Of a DNA stretch of 64,000 nt, positions 27,739-36,865 are shown one piece after another. The first letter of the stretch is position 1. Every line of letters starts with the position of its first letter. Below the pieces are notes generated by a model, which ran no database searches, had not been told where the DNA came from, and saw only the letters and a list, made by a program, of their open reading frames with translations. Origin of the DNA: [Clostridium] scindens ATCC 35704 (GTDB lineage Bacteria > Bacillota > Clostridia > Lachnospirales > Lachnospiraceae); NCBI RefSeq assembly GCF_004295125.1, contig NZ_CP036170.1, forward strand, positions 3,594,041 to 3,658,040. Reading direction: 5' to 3'. The position numbers and the translations under genes were made by a program.

Positions 27739-29151
27739 CTAAAATCCAAATATAATATTTCTTTGTTTCTTGTTTGTCATCAAAGACACCAATGCGCTTA
27801 TCTCAATATAATCAAAGTTATCCCTGGAATCTTTAATGATCCACTCTTCTGCCTGCTCACCCGTCAATTCTGGAAAATACTCCTGCTCCTTGTCCAAAAG
27901 CCGCTGAATAAGTATAAGTGCCTTTTGGTAATTTATTTCACTTCCATGCTCCATAAACTCTGCAACAAACTTCTCATCCACATACCTGCAATAACTACGT
28001 TCCAATCTAGTTATAATATTTGTCAAAAGATTTTCTACTGAAATAACAGAGGGTACGCAAATATCATTCATTTGCTCTTCCCAATATCGGATACACTCCT
28101 TCATATTTTGTGATAAAAGCAGATTACCTCCATCCCAAAACTCTAAAAATTCATCTTCATTTTTTCTCTGTATTGCCTTATAAAAAGGAAACTTCTGGAA
28201 ATCACTTTCGTCATCTTTTGAATCAGCTTCCCATGTGATATCAGAATATCCTTTTGTCCCCAGAGAGTCCCATGTTTCCCAGAAATCCAAGTCGACATCC
28301 TGCGTATAGGCAAACACAAGACGCACAGGCAAAACATATAAGGAGAGTTCTGCAATAATCCCCTTTTCATCCTGACGTGCGGACAGTTCTTTTCTTTTGG
28401 CGAAATCAGCATTTAGCAGTTCTGCAAGGAAACTTTTCATTGCTGTTTTTTCAGTCTCTTTTATACCTCGAAAAACTCTGTATGCATATTCTATCCGGCT
28501 GCATGAATTTGCAGATTTTATTTCGTTTCTACAAGATATCTTTCCCTCTTCAGGGATAATTATTTTTTTATTTTCGATTTCAAAAACCGCCAGCAACTGC
28601 TCTATATCCAATCTGCCATACTTGTCCGAATAATCCTCTAATAAATCTGTATATGTAATATCCTTATATTCTTCAGAATTTCTGAAAAAAAGATACACTT
28701 CCGACATTCTAATTCGCCCAGGCAACGTTACCTTCTCTCCTAATACCCCCTGAATCAAAAGCAGGTATATTTCTACATCATACAGCTTGCCAGATTTTAT
28801 AAAATAGCAGCCGCCATTCGTAAATGCTTCCTGCAAGACCATTATCATATTCATTACAACACCAAATTCATTATAGCCCGGATCTTCCACATACAGTTCG
28901 CAAGTATTCAGGTCGTATTGGGAAATTTTTCTCTTTTTCTTTTCAAAAATTGAATAATCAAATAAAACAATCCCATCTGTATTTGGTCGTGCAGGGGCAG
29001 CCACAGTCACTTTCTTTCCTGCAACCGTCATTTCTACTGTCTTTCTTATACCACATTTGTCCATGATTTCAAGGACATATTTATTCATCTCATTCCTTTT
29101 TTCTACTGGAATACTTACCTTTCCTGCAAGACAAAACATATTATCTTTCAT
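27739..29151 (-). CDS. large protein of unknown family, paralogue of the next downstream gene
   Basis: A 470-residue protein of no family known to me. The ATG at 29151 follows GGGAGGA by 6 bases and lines up with the start of its paralogue (LAGKVSIPVEKRNEMNKYV versus YTGKMDIPEEKRECFGKQM); longer in-frame starts have no ribosome site. Shared blocks include AELSLYVLPVRLVFAYTQD, DFWETWDSLGTKGY, FLEFWDGGNLLLS and the C-terminal NKKQRNIIFGF. Together with the 504-residue protein it makes a two-gene unit inside a defence-type island. Whether they form a heteromer is a guess. Confidence 0.8.
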   Translation of the reverse strand: MKDNMFCLAGKVSIPVEKRNEMNKYVLEIMDKCGIRKTVEMTVAGKKVTVAAPARPNTDGIVLFDYSIFEKKKRKISQYDLNTCELYVEDPGYNEFGVVMNMIMVLQEAFTNGGCYFIKSGKLYDVEIYLLLIQGVLGEKVTLPGRIRMSEVYLFFRNSEEYKDITYTDLLEDYSDKYGRLDIEQLLAVFEIENKKIIIPEEGKISCRNEIKSANSCSRIEYAYRVFRGIKETEKTAMKSFLAELLNADFAKRKELSARQDEKGIIAELSLYVLPVRLVFAYTQDVDLDFWETWDSLGTKGYSDITWEADSKDDESDFQKFPFYKAIQRKNEDEFLEFWDGGNLLLSQNMKECIRYWEEQMNDICVPSVISVENLLTNIITRLERSYCRYVDEKFVAEFMEHGSEINYQKALILIQRLLDKEQEYFPELTGEQAEEWIIKDSRDNFDYIEISALVSLMTNKKQRNIIFGF

Positions 29152-29200
29152 ATACAGTCCTCCCGATTCATTTTCATATGCAGTAAGTAAATTATAATTT

Positions 29201-29332
29201 CTATATAGTCTGTCCATTCCTTTTAGCCGACAGTTGAAACTCCTTAATTGACTTCTCATACTGAATAATATCAAATTCTTCACAATCAACGCTAATAAGA
29301 TAGTTTACGATAGTCTGTTCTGGCTTCTTCAT
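29201..29332 (-). CDS. possible 43-residue protein upstream of the paralogous pair
   Basis: A short frame (start MKKPEQTIVNYLISVDCEEF) ends 50 bases before the gene at 29151. Composition is protein-like but no clear ribosome site precedes it and no family is recognised. It could be a remnant of a longer gene or a leader peptide. Confidence 0.25.
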   Translation of the reverse strand: MKKPEQTIVNYLISVDCEEFDIIQYEKSIKEFQLSAKRNGQTI

Positions 29333-29522
29333 AGTATAAATTTTTATATATAGATCAAAGCTCTTTTTATTCACTTGCAACTGCGAGAAATGAAGAATAG
29401 ACAATATAACCCAAGCTTGCATCATTACTCTTTGTCATGATGATTACTTTATCACATACTATCCGTCTCTCGCAAAGTCAGCGTGTTTCCCTCTATCGCA
29501 TTGGAATTGTAAGTGTATTCAA

Positions 29523-29723
29523 CTACATTTTCCTGTCAATTGCCGCCAGCAAACTCTCTGCTGTTTTATACCTATCGTCTTCCGGTTTCTTCGCATCTAC
29601 AGAAATTTTCCAACTGCGCCCTTCGTGGGTAACACCCGAAATTTTCCCCTCTGAACATAATATACGAACTCTCCTATCTGAAACGCCCCATTTCTCTGTA
29701 GCCTGCTTCACTGTCATGTACAT
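29523..29723 (-). CDS. small helix-turn-helix protein (excisionase/MerR-like)
   Basis: A 66-residue protein with a winged-helix start typical of excisionase-family DNA-binding proteins: MTVKQATEKWGVSDRRVRIL, followed by the wing GKISGVTHEGRSWKIS. GAGGTG lies 7 bases before the ATG. Such proteins either direct excision of integrative elements or regulate neighbours. It lies upstream of the unknown paralogous pair on the same strand, 190 bases before the possible small frame at 29332, so it could control them. Confidence 0.75.
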   Translation of the reverse strand: MYMTVKQATEKWGVSDRRVRILCSEGKISGVTHEGRSWKISVDAKKPEDDRYKTAESLLAAIDRKM

Positions 29724-29822
29724 AAATCTACACCTCTCTTCAAACAGTAGTATCCCCTGTTATCGGAACAATACTTTTCACTTATCGGAATAATACAAAA
29801 GTCCGAAAGATACCAATCTCCT

Positions 29823-29949
29823 ATCATTTGTCTCTTATCCCCTTTGGAGAATACAAAAAGTGACCTCTATGTACGAATCAGGTTACCTGTCCGTCTATTT
29901 TCATCTAGTGATATTCTGCCCGCACAGTCCACAAAAACAGCATAAAATC
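29823..29949. repeat. 127-bp dispersed repeat, copy A
   Basis: It matches 42387-42515 at roughly nine bases in ten and in the same orientation. A shorter piece recurs at 40537-40574 just upstream of the truncated AAA-ATPase gene. The minus strand holds several short conserved frames separated by stops, such as MKIDGQVT, so it may be a relic of a gene leader. Copies A and C flank about 12.4 kb of island. Confidence 0.75.
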
Positions 29950-29978
29950 AATCGTATTTTTTTACAATTGATTTTATG
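29941..29978 (-). terminator. hairpin after the TOPRIM-ATPase operon
   Basis: CATAAAATCAAT (29941-29952) pairs with ATTGATTTTATG (29967-29978); on the minus strand it is followed by CTGTTTTTG. It lies about 90 bases past the TOPRIM-like stop codon. Confidence 0.55.
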
Positions 29979-30065
29979 CGTGCTTTTAATCATATAATTT
30001 AAAATCCCTGTCATAACAGGTATGTTTCTGCAATGATATACGTCAAATAGCTATATAACAACAGA

Positions 30066-30767
30066 CTATTCTTCAATCATAATTCCTAATTTTTCAAAAA
30101 ACAAAGACACGTTACAATAGCGCTTTAAAGAATTTCCATTTTCCATGATAAATTTCCATGTCTCCGCATAAGTTCCCGGTACATGAAATGAAATATCATA
30201 TAATGATTTCAAAAACTCCATAGGTCTATCGCTATATCGGTCCGCTATTTCAAATGCCAAATCTTCTTTTTCATCATCTGACAAATCTTCAGAAATACCA
30301 TGCAATACATGTTCCATATTCCTGGAGAAAAAATATATTTCATATGGAAATCCGGCTATATTGTCTGCTTTTACTAAGTAATATACAATCTTTCTTTTAC
30401 TGATATTTCTTCTGATAAGACGATCTTTATTCTTTGCTGCTATATACGTTTCAAAATATTCCGTTTTTCCGGTTTCTGATTGCTGTATCATGGTACTGGG
30501 AATAAAAGCTCCGTCTGTATCAATCATTTGAACCACTTTCAAGATATCTTCTCGTTCAATAAATGGATTTTTCTTCAAATAATAATTAATTTCATCTTCA
30601 ATCCTATTTTCAATATATTTTACCGTCATAGCTTCATCTGCAGTAATGTCTGTATGCAAAACTTCAAACTCAATATCATGGTCATTCACAAGATTAGAAA
30701 ACACCAGTGCCAATGCGTCCTCATCTGTTGGTCCTTCTACAAGAAGCAGGATAATCTTTTTAGTCAT
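30066..30767 (-). CDS. TOPRIM-like nuclease partner of an AAA ATPase
   Basis: A 233-residue protein. The start IILLLVEGPTDEDALALVF supplies the TOPRIM glutamate block, and VVQMIDTDGAFIP gives the Asp-x-Asp block, in the order and spacing expected of a TOPRIM fold. No other domain is seen. The ATG overlaps the end of the upstream ATPase by 8 bases. ATPase plus TOPRIM pairs occur in OLD-like, RloA/RloB and PARIS (AriA/AriB) defence systems; which of these it belongs to, if any, is not decidable by eye. The expected role is nucleic-acid cleavage under control of the ATPase. Confidence 0.72.
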   Translation of the reverse strand: MTKKIILLLVEGPTDEDALALVFSNLVNDHDIEFEVLHTDITADEAMTVKYIENRIEDEINYYLKKNPFIEREDILKVVQMIDTDGAFIPSTMIQQSETGKTEYFETYIAAKNKDRLIRRNISKRKIVYYLVKADNIAGFPYEIYFFSRNMEHVLHGISEDLSDDEKEDLAFEIADRYSDRPMEFLKSLYDISFHVPGTYAETWKFIMENGNSLKRYCNVSLFFEKLGIMIEE

Positions 30768-32145
30768 GTAATCCCACCTTCCCCGCGCGCTTCATAGCCA
30801 GTTCCATTTTATAAATGTTTGTTTCATTATAAAGTTTTTCTTTCTGTCCGCCCAGCTTAATACTACGCAGATAAGATAACCGTTTATTTTGTGTATTTTT
30901 AATATTTACAGATTTGATATAACGGTTCTGAGGATTAACCGTTGTATAAATCAAAGATTCATTTTTTAGGACTTCCAATGGCCGCAGATTATGAGAAGTA
31001 AAGATCAACTGTCCTTTTGCTTTTTCCTGCATGACCTCTATACACTCTCCAAGCAGATACTCATAAATTCCGGAATCCAGTTCATCTACTACAAGACAGT
31101 AAGATCTCCTGTTATAGCAGGCTACCAAATTACTGCATATGGAAATCAGTTTTTTTATTCCGGCCGACTCATATAGTAAAGGAACACGTGCCCCCGCACG
31201 TATGGTTATAATTTCAAATTGAACGCCATCTTTTCCATTTTCCATCAACTTATCAAAAGCGTTATAGATTTCAATCTGAATTTCTGGAATCAATGCTGCC
31301 ATCACTACATTAATCTGCTGTATCGTACTAGATACATACGGGTAAATTTCTTTTGGAACTACATTAATATCTGTCAAATGCAGCATAACTCCAGGTCCTT
31401 TCGCTTTCATAGGATTTGGCCAGTCTATATTAACTGGTATGGTATCCAAATTTAGTGCCAAGAGACCATAATGTGCATTCTCAATAACTGCCAGATCATA
31501 CAATCCATAATTTTGCAGGATACTGCATAGATTCGCAAGTTTCTCAATCTCTCCTTTTTCCTTACTGAATGTCTCCTGTGCTTTTTTCGAGAACAGGAAA
31601 GAACCAACCTGCGGCATCTGCCGTTCCTCATCAAATCCCTCGGTAATCTGTTGAGCCATTCCCAAAGCAACCATACTTTCCAGGTTTTTCCGAAAATGTT
31701 CCAGATTTTTTAATGGTCGGAACAGTTCCTGGCTCCCCTTACGATATTCAAAAACAGGTGTCAGCCGTTTCCCTTCTATGCATTCTTTCATACTCAGTTT
31801 TTCATAACTGATACAAAAACTGGATCGCCCGTTTTTTAACAGTTCAACTTCGTATTCTGCTTCTACTTTACCCGCATCTGTCTGGACCATAAATCCATAT
31901 TTCACATGTGCTGTATCTGATAAACAATTGATATAGTAATAAAAATGAGGAGGAATTTCTCTTCCGCTAAACAAGCACTTTAATAATACCATGCAGTCTA
32001 TTACAACTGTTTTGCCAGATCCATTCTGTCCATAGATTCCAAGGACACCACCTTTATTATCACCTTGTGCAAATTCAAGTTCCCCATGCTGCACATTTTT
32101 TATATTATCAATTGTTAATCTTGTCAACCTTACTATCTGCTGCAT
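30760..32145 (-). CDS. SMC/OLD-like AAA ATPase of a two-gene defence-type operon
   Basis: A 461-residue ATPase of the AAA_15/AAA_21 kind. It has LTIDNIKNVQHGELEF and Walker A GIYGQNGSGKTVVIDCMVLL near residue 40. An aspartate-rich Walker B follows late in the protein, YCLVVDELDSGIYEYLLGE, with a histidine switch QLIFTSHNLRPLE. The AGGAGG site is clear. It overlaps the TOPRIM-like gene, and the two probably work as a sensor ATPase with a nuclease, as in PARIS or RloAB. The cells' trigger is unknown. Confidence 0.8.
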   Translation of the reverse strand: MQQIVRLTRLTIDNIKNVQHGELEFAQGDNKGGVLGIYGQNGSGKTVVIDCMVLLKCLFSGREIPPHFYYYINCLSDTAHVKYGFMVQTDAGKVEAEYEVELLKNGRSSFCISYEKLSMKECIEGKRLTPVFEYRKGSQELFRPLKNLEHFRKNLESMVALGMAQQITEGFDEERQMPQVGSFLFSKKAQETFSKEKGEIEKLANLCSILQNYGLYDLAVIENAHYGLLALNLDTIPVNIDWPNPMKAKGPGVMLHLTDINVVPKEIYPYVSSTIQQINVVMAALIPEIQIEIYNAFDKLMENGKDGVQFEIITIRAGARVPLLYESAGIKKLISICSNLVACYNRRSYCLVVDELDSGIYEYLLGECIEVMQEKAKGQLIFTSHNLRPLEVLKNESLIYTTVNPQNRYIKSVNIKNTQNKRLSYLRSIKLGGQKEKLYNETNIYKMELAMKRAGKVGLHD

Positions 32146-32381
32146 AATAAACTGCCCTCCTTTTTTATATTATATGTTATGTTTCCCTTTGAGTCAATTC
32201 TTATCCAATATTCGTTATTATTTTTAACATTTTTAATTTTTCATGTTCTAAAACCGTCTTTATAACTGTATTCGTCAGTTGGACAATAAACTCTGTCTAT
32301 TCTCTACCTCATGATAAAATTTATGAATATAGCCCTGATTTACTTTACATACGGACGCTTCTACGTTGTTAATCATATCCC
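32146..32381. other. AT-rich intergenic gap
   Basis: About 235 bases between the ATPase start and the helicase stop. I see no gene and no strong hairpin. It presumably holds the promoter of the ATPase-TOPRIM operon. Confidence 0.4.
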
Positions 32382-35300
32382 TTAACGTAGTTCCTCACCT
32401 TCCACAAACACCATTTTTTTCAATAGTCCGGCTGCAGTTTTCTCCCCTCCTGTGAGGCACTCTTTATCTCCAAAAACTAAAAATGAATCTTTTGCCCGAG
32501 ACACCGCAACATTCATAAGATTCGGTGCTCTGTTGATAAAATAGCACCCATCTTCGCTTCCATACACACAGGAAAACAAAATGACCTTTCGCTCCGCCCC
32601 TTGAAACGTATGTACCGTCCCAACATCAATAAACTTTGAATACTCCGGAAGTCTATGTTTTATAAGATTCTTTATCAAAAAACTTTGGCTCTTAAAAGGT
32701 GTGATAATCCCCAATACCCCTCTCTCATCAAATCCATCTTTGTCTCTGTAGCATGACAAAATTGTTTCATATTTTTTCTGCAGCCACATTATAATAGCTT
32801 CCGCTTCTTCTATATTTCGTCTGCTTCCTCCGTATTTCTGTGATTTTGCAGTGGTAACCTGTCTGAATCCCATTACCGGAAGAACCCCTCTTACTTCATT
32901 GCGCTCAGCTGCATAAAAGGAGCCCCTCTTAGGTTCCAATTTCCCCTCATATACCAGTTTGTTACAATATGCGATTATTTCATTATAACACCGGCGATGT
33001 TCACTTAAAAATAACCCTCTTTTATATTTATTAAATGCACAGGATACTGCGGCTAATTTCATAATACTGGATTGAGAACAATTTAAACCATTTTCTTCAA
33101 GCATACTGTATTCGCTTTTATTTGCAATTACCTCATTACTAATTGCCATTGCAATATCAAGAGTTCTTGCAGTTCCCCATACGGGCGGTATTTGTTCCTC
33201 ATCCCCTACAACAATTGCTTTTTTCGCTAAGGAAAACGATGCGGCAGCAATCTCCGGAGATGTCTGTCCTGCTTCATCTACAACCAATACATCTATATAG
33301 TTATACATAAAATGATTTTTTTTCTCATTTCCATCATATGCCAAAAACTGTTTCGGAAGCATAAAAAATGTCATAACCATACACGGTGATATCATAGCAA
33401 TCCGATGATACATATCATCCAGTATATTTTTAAACGTTTTCCCTTTTTGCTTCTCACTAATCGGATTCTCTTTCTTCAGCCATCGGCTCTCATAATAATG
33501 TACTGCCAACCAAAATTCCGCATATCTTACCCGATCCAATACATCGTTCAATTTGCATAAGTCGAATTCATTCAACACACTATCTTCCGGAACTGCAACA
33601 TTATATTTTTCGAAGCTTCGATACCCCTCTTTTAAATGATCCATTCTTATATCTATTTCTTTTTTTTGACTTTTTAATTTTTCTATTTTATCGTCTATAC
33701 AAAGTTTCTGTTCCTGCAATTGACTCTTTTTCAAATCATTATCACATATTTTCTGCATATAAACTTTTTCTATCTCATCTATTGACATATCACGTCTTAA
33801 AAATAATAATTCCGCTTCATTTACAAAGGAAAATGACCATCTTTGTATCCTGCTTTTAAAACAGAAAAGCTTTTTTAATAATCGTACATACCATGGCAAT
33901 TGCTGATAAGCTGTTCGCCATTCCTGCATTCTATTTAAAAAACATTGTATAGTTTCCTGAATATTTTCTATTTGATTTTGCAAATCATTTCTAATTGCTT
34001 CTTCTTCCCATATATTTCGCATTATCCTTTCTACATATTCTCCATACGATTCCTTGCCGAGAACACTTTTCATATTGTCCAACATAGAGAGACAGTTTAT
34101 TCTATCTTTATTTACTTTCTTCAATTCCTTCCACAATATTTCTTCGCATACTGCAAAATCGATATTTTCTATTTCGCTTCGAAAATATTGATGAAATTCT
34201 TGTTTAAATAATCTTCCTGAGGAACGTCTGTTTTCTGCTGACTCAAGTTCCTCTGCAAATCCACCTCCACGTACCGTCGTATATTGATATCGTTTTTTTA
34301 TAGCTTCCTTTACTTTCCCATTGGAAGGAAAATAAACTGCAAAGCTATTCGTTCCGGTAATCCACTTATGTTCTAAATTAGAAATTCCAATCTCTGAAAT
34401 CTGTCCAAAAGAATCAATAATATTTGTAACCGCTTGATTATTAGTGGATACTGCAACAATAATTGGCGCCTTTTCCTTCTGCAAAGCAGATTTTACATAC
34501 ATGTCTGCCACTACAGACTGCAAAAAAGTAGTCTTTCCTGTTCCCGGAGGTCCGCTGACTGCCAAAAGATTTCCTTCATTTATTTCTCCAAAATGATTCA
34601 TCGCCTCACGCTGAGATGGCGACAGTGGATATGCCCCTCCCATTTGTCCAGCGTGAGCTTTCATTTTACTTATATCAGTATTTTTTATCAATGGTTTTGA
34701 CGGCTCTATCTTTCCATTCGTTATTCTATCGTACAAGGAATTAGCTCTTTCCTTTACCAAAGCATTATACAACTGCAGAATATAAAAAGAAGCATTGACT
34801 GTCGAATCCTGAAACAAGTAATATCTGCCATCTAATTTAAATAATTCATTTCCATTTCTAATATAGTTATTTTCGAATGGCGTCTGTGTAACAAATTCAT
34901 AGAGTTTTATCGCATATGCTAAATAATCCTGCCACGAATTCAATTGATATCTTTCGTTCGTAGTATCCTCCAAAAATTCATCATATTTTTCGACATCTCC
35001 TACAGCAAGCAAAGGCTCCTCCATAGGTCTTAAATACTCACGTGGTATCCAAGGTATTTTTCCCTCATTCGGCTTACATAACTCTCCGTCGCGGTTTACA
35101 CATAACGGCAAAAAGAAAAATGATGTCATCTCTTCTATATTATCTTCAGTCTTTCCACCATCTTGGAATTCCGTTGCTAATGTCTTCAATGCAATAATTA
35201 CATTTTTTATCTTTAACTTTTCTTCATCAATATTGCCCTCTGAATCATAGTCCATCTTCCATATATTAAAATTATTCTCTTCACTTAACTTTCCAGATAG

Positions 35301-35405
35301 TAATTCCTCTTCTGCAACTACAAAAAAATGCTCTTTTTTATAGTCTATTGTCCCTTGCATATTTGCTGCCACAGCATTTCTGAAATATCTTGTAACACTT
35401 TTCAC
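32382..35405 (-). CDS. large SF1 (Upf1/DNA2-like) helicase
   Basis: A 1007-residue protein. The helicase core begins at [19 protein letters not shown] (about residue 283). A ~300-residue helical insertion follows. Then come VLVVDEAGQTSPEIAAASF (Walker B, DEAG type), GDEEQIPPV, SEHRRCYNEII and the C-terminal TVHTFQGAERKVI plus NVAVSRAKD. This is the AAA_11/AAA_12 layout of Upf1/DNA2/NAM7 proteins. The start is GTG at 35405 with GGAGAAG 7 bases upstream. No nuclease domain is obvious. Related helicases occur in phage-defence systems such as Mokosh; the role here is inferred from the island. Confidence 0.82.
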   Translation of the reverse strand: MKSVTRYFRNAVAANMQGTIDYKKEHFFVVAEEELLSGKLSEENNFNIWKMDYDSEGNIDEEKLKIKNVIIALKTLATEFQDGGKTEDNIEEMTSFFFLPLCVNRDGELCKPNEGKIPWIPREYLRPMEEPLLAVGDVEKYDEFLEDTTNERYQLNSWQDYLAYAIKLYEFVTQTPFENNYIRNGNELFKLDGRYYLFQDSTVNASFYILQLYNALVKERANSLYDRITNGKIEPSKPLIKNTDISKMKAHAGQMGGAYPLSPSQREAMNHFGEINEGNLLAVSGPPGTGKTTFLQSVVADMYVKSALQKEKAPIIVAVSTNNQAVTNIIDSFGQISEIGISNLEHKWITGTNSFAVYFPSNGKVKEAIKKRYQYTTVRGGGFAEELESAENRRSSGRLFKQEFHQYFRSEIENIDFAVCEEILWKELKKVNKDRINCLSMLDNMKSVLGKESYGEYVERIMRNIWEEEAIRNDLQNQIENIQETIQCFLNRMQEWRTAYQQLPWYVRLLKKLFCFKSRIQRWSFSFVNEAELLFLRRDMSIDEIEKVYMQKICDNDLKKSQLQEQKLCIDDKIEKLKSQKKEIDIRMDHLKEGYRSFEKYNVAVPEDSVLNEFDLCKLNDVLDRVRYAEFWLAVHYYESRWLKKENPISEKQKGKTFKNILDDMYHRIAMISPCMVMTFFMLPKQFLAYDGNEKKNHFMYNYIDVLVVDEAGQTSPEIAAASFSLAKKAIVVGDEEQIPPVWGTARTLDIAMAISNEVIANKSEYSMLEENGLNCSQSSIMKLAAVSCAFNKYKRGLFLSEHRRCYNEIIAYCNKLVYEGKLEPKRGSFYAAERNEVRGVLPVMGFRQVTTAKSQKYGGSRRNIEEAEAIIMWLQKKYETILSCYRDKDGFDERGVLGIITPFKSQSFLIKNLIKHRLPEYSKFIDVGTVHTFQGAERKVILFSCVYGSEDGCYFINRAPNLMNVAVSRAKDSFLVFGDKECLTGGEKTAAGLLKKMVFVEGEELR

Positions 35406-35629
35406 TTTGAATCTTCTCCTACTATAATAATTGTTTTCATAATTTTAGCAAAACAATTATCTCTTATCATTTGATTACTTGCTTCTGTATCATCTGCAGT
35501 TATTCCCTGTTCATAAGCATATTGTATAAATCCTCCACGTTCTTGCTGACCTCCCAATCGCACTCGACTGGTTAAAGCTAGAAAGTCAAAACAGGCGACA
35601 AAGCATCGCCCATTCTCAGAAATTCGATT
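35402..35629 (-). pseudogene. 75-codon open frame coupled to the helicase, probably a gene remnant
   Basis: An open frame with protein-like sequence (FVACFDFLALTSRV, then LGGQQERGGFIQYAYEQ) ends in a TGA that overlaps the GTG start of the helicase. It has no good start codon at its beginning, only internal ATGs, so it is likely the 3' end of a lost gene that once preceded the helicase. I do not recognise the family. Confidence 0.4.
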
Positions 35630-35683
35630 CTACTTTTTACAGTTTTTCTGGATTTTCACGCATAAATACACCACTTAGTATAT

Positions 35684-36715
35684 TCATGTGATTACTTCTC
35701 CTTTATCATCATCCTCCAAAATACGATTTACTAACTTTTCCAGTTCTTTCCGATTCGGTAAATACAACTCATATTTAGAAACAAACAAATTACTATCCAT
35801 TCCATAAGTAGCATATTCAACTAATAATTCATCTTTATTCTTACTCAAAATAATCCCTATTGGAGGGTTATCATCTTCCATATTTTCTTCAGTTGCAAAA
35901 TATCCCATGTACATATTCATTTGACCAATGTCTTCATGTTGTACGGAGTTTTTCTTCAAATCAATCAGCACAAAACATTTTAAAATCCGATGATAAAAAA
36001 CTAAATCTACACGGTAATGGACATTATTGATAGTAATACCATACTGTCTTCCTACATAAGTAAAACCCTTTCCTAATTCTAATAAAAATTTCTGAAGGTT
36101 ATCAATAATTCGCTGTTCAAGATCACTTTCACTATATTGTTCCAACTCTGGTATATTCAAAAATTCCAATGTATAGGTATCTTTTATAACATCTTCTGGC
36201 TTGTTGATTTCAACGCCTTTATTTGCCAGCTCCAAAATCCCCTCCTTGTCCCGACTCGCTGCAAGTCTGAGAAACAGAGCTGAATCCATCTGTCTTTTTA
36301 AAGTCCGAATCCCCCATCTTTCTTTCACACATTGTTTTTCGTAAAAACTACGCTCTAAATCATCGTCAATCTTAATCAACTCACAAATATGTGACCAGCT
36401 CAATTTGTCAGACACTGTCTGACAATTTGGATACTTCAAATAGAACTTCCTCATATTATTCAAATTTGGTCTGCTATAACCTTTCCCTAAACGCAATGTC
36501 AATTCTTTCGAAAGTGTTGACAACAAATTTTTTCCATAAATTGCCTTTTCATTTCCAAACTGCTCAAATTCAACAATATATCGTCCTATTCTCCAATATG
36601 TTTCTGTCATTGTCTGATTAACAGCACCTGTGAGGTGTTCTTTGGCAACCGCTACCGTTTTTTCAATTTCAGAGATCAAATAATCCATCTTATCATTTCT
36701 TGTAATTTCTTGCAT
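35684..36715 (-). CDS. DUF1016/YhcG-type PD-(D/E)XK nuclease
   Basis: A 343-residue protein with the DUF1016 N-terminal region (YWRIGRYIVEFEQ, LSWSHICELIKIDD, SFYEKQCVKERWGIRTL) and a C-terminal PD-(D/E)XK nuclease fold (YRVDLVFYHRILKCFVLIDL then K, GQMNMYMGYF). Length and order fit the YhcG family. These nucleases are frequent in mobile islands and beside restriction genes. A palindrome in the upstream region (36730-36758) is repeated almost exactly inside the gene (36405-36425). Confidence 0.85.
   Translation of the reverse strand: MQEITRNDKMDYLISEIEKTVAVAKEHLTGAVNQTMTETYWRIGRYIVEFEQFGNEKAIYGKNLLSTLSKELTLRLGKGYSRPNLNNMRKFYLKYPNCQTVSDKLSWSHICELIKIDDDLERSFYEKQCVKERWGIRTLKRQMDSALFLRLAASRDKEGILELANKGVEINKPEDVIKDTYTLEFLNIPELEQYSESDLEQRIIDNLQKFLLELGKGFTYVGRQYGITINNVHYRVDLVFYHRILKCFVLIDLKKNSVQHEDIGQMNMYMGYFATEENMEDDNPPIGIILSKNKDELLVEYATYGMDSNLFVSKYELYLPNRKELEKLVNRILEDDDKGEVIT
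36405..36425. repeat. 21-bp palindrome inside the DUF1016 gene
   Basis: TTGTCAGACA-C-TGTCTGACAA is a perfect palindrome within the codons for CQTVSDK. It differs from the palindrome upstream of the same gene (36734-36754) at only two positions. Confidence 0.75.
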
Positions 36716-36729
36716 ATATTTCCTTTCCT

Positions 36730-36758
36730 GAATTTGTCAGGCAGTGTCTGACAAATTC
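36730..36758. promoter_or_regulatory. palindrome upstream of the DUF1016 gene
   Basis: GAATTTGTCAG (36730-36740) and CTGACAAATTC (36748-36758) flank seven bases, 15 bases before the start codon. The position suits an operator over the translation start or a leader hairpin. Its core equals the palindrome inside the gene. Confidence 0.6.
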
Positions 36759-36865
36759 CAAAATCTTATCTCTTCGTTCTACTTATTTTCTCTAGTCTTT
36801 CGCTAATTATATCATTTTTCCCATGACGCTACTACTCTATTCTTGATTCCTTTTTTCTACAATAT

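Larger units (their letters stand above)
29724..30065. other. intergenic stretch holding repeat copy A and a terminator
   Basis: No gene seen. It contains the 127-bp dispersed repeat (29823-29949) and an adjoining hairpin (29941-29978) that can end transcription of the TOPRIM-ATPase operon. The remaining ~100 bases on the left are AT-rich with nothing recognisable. Confidence 0.6.
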
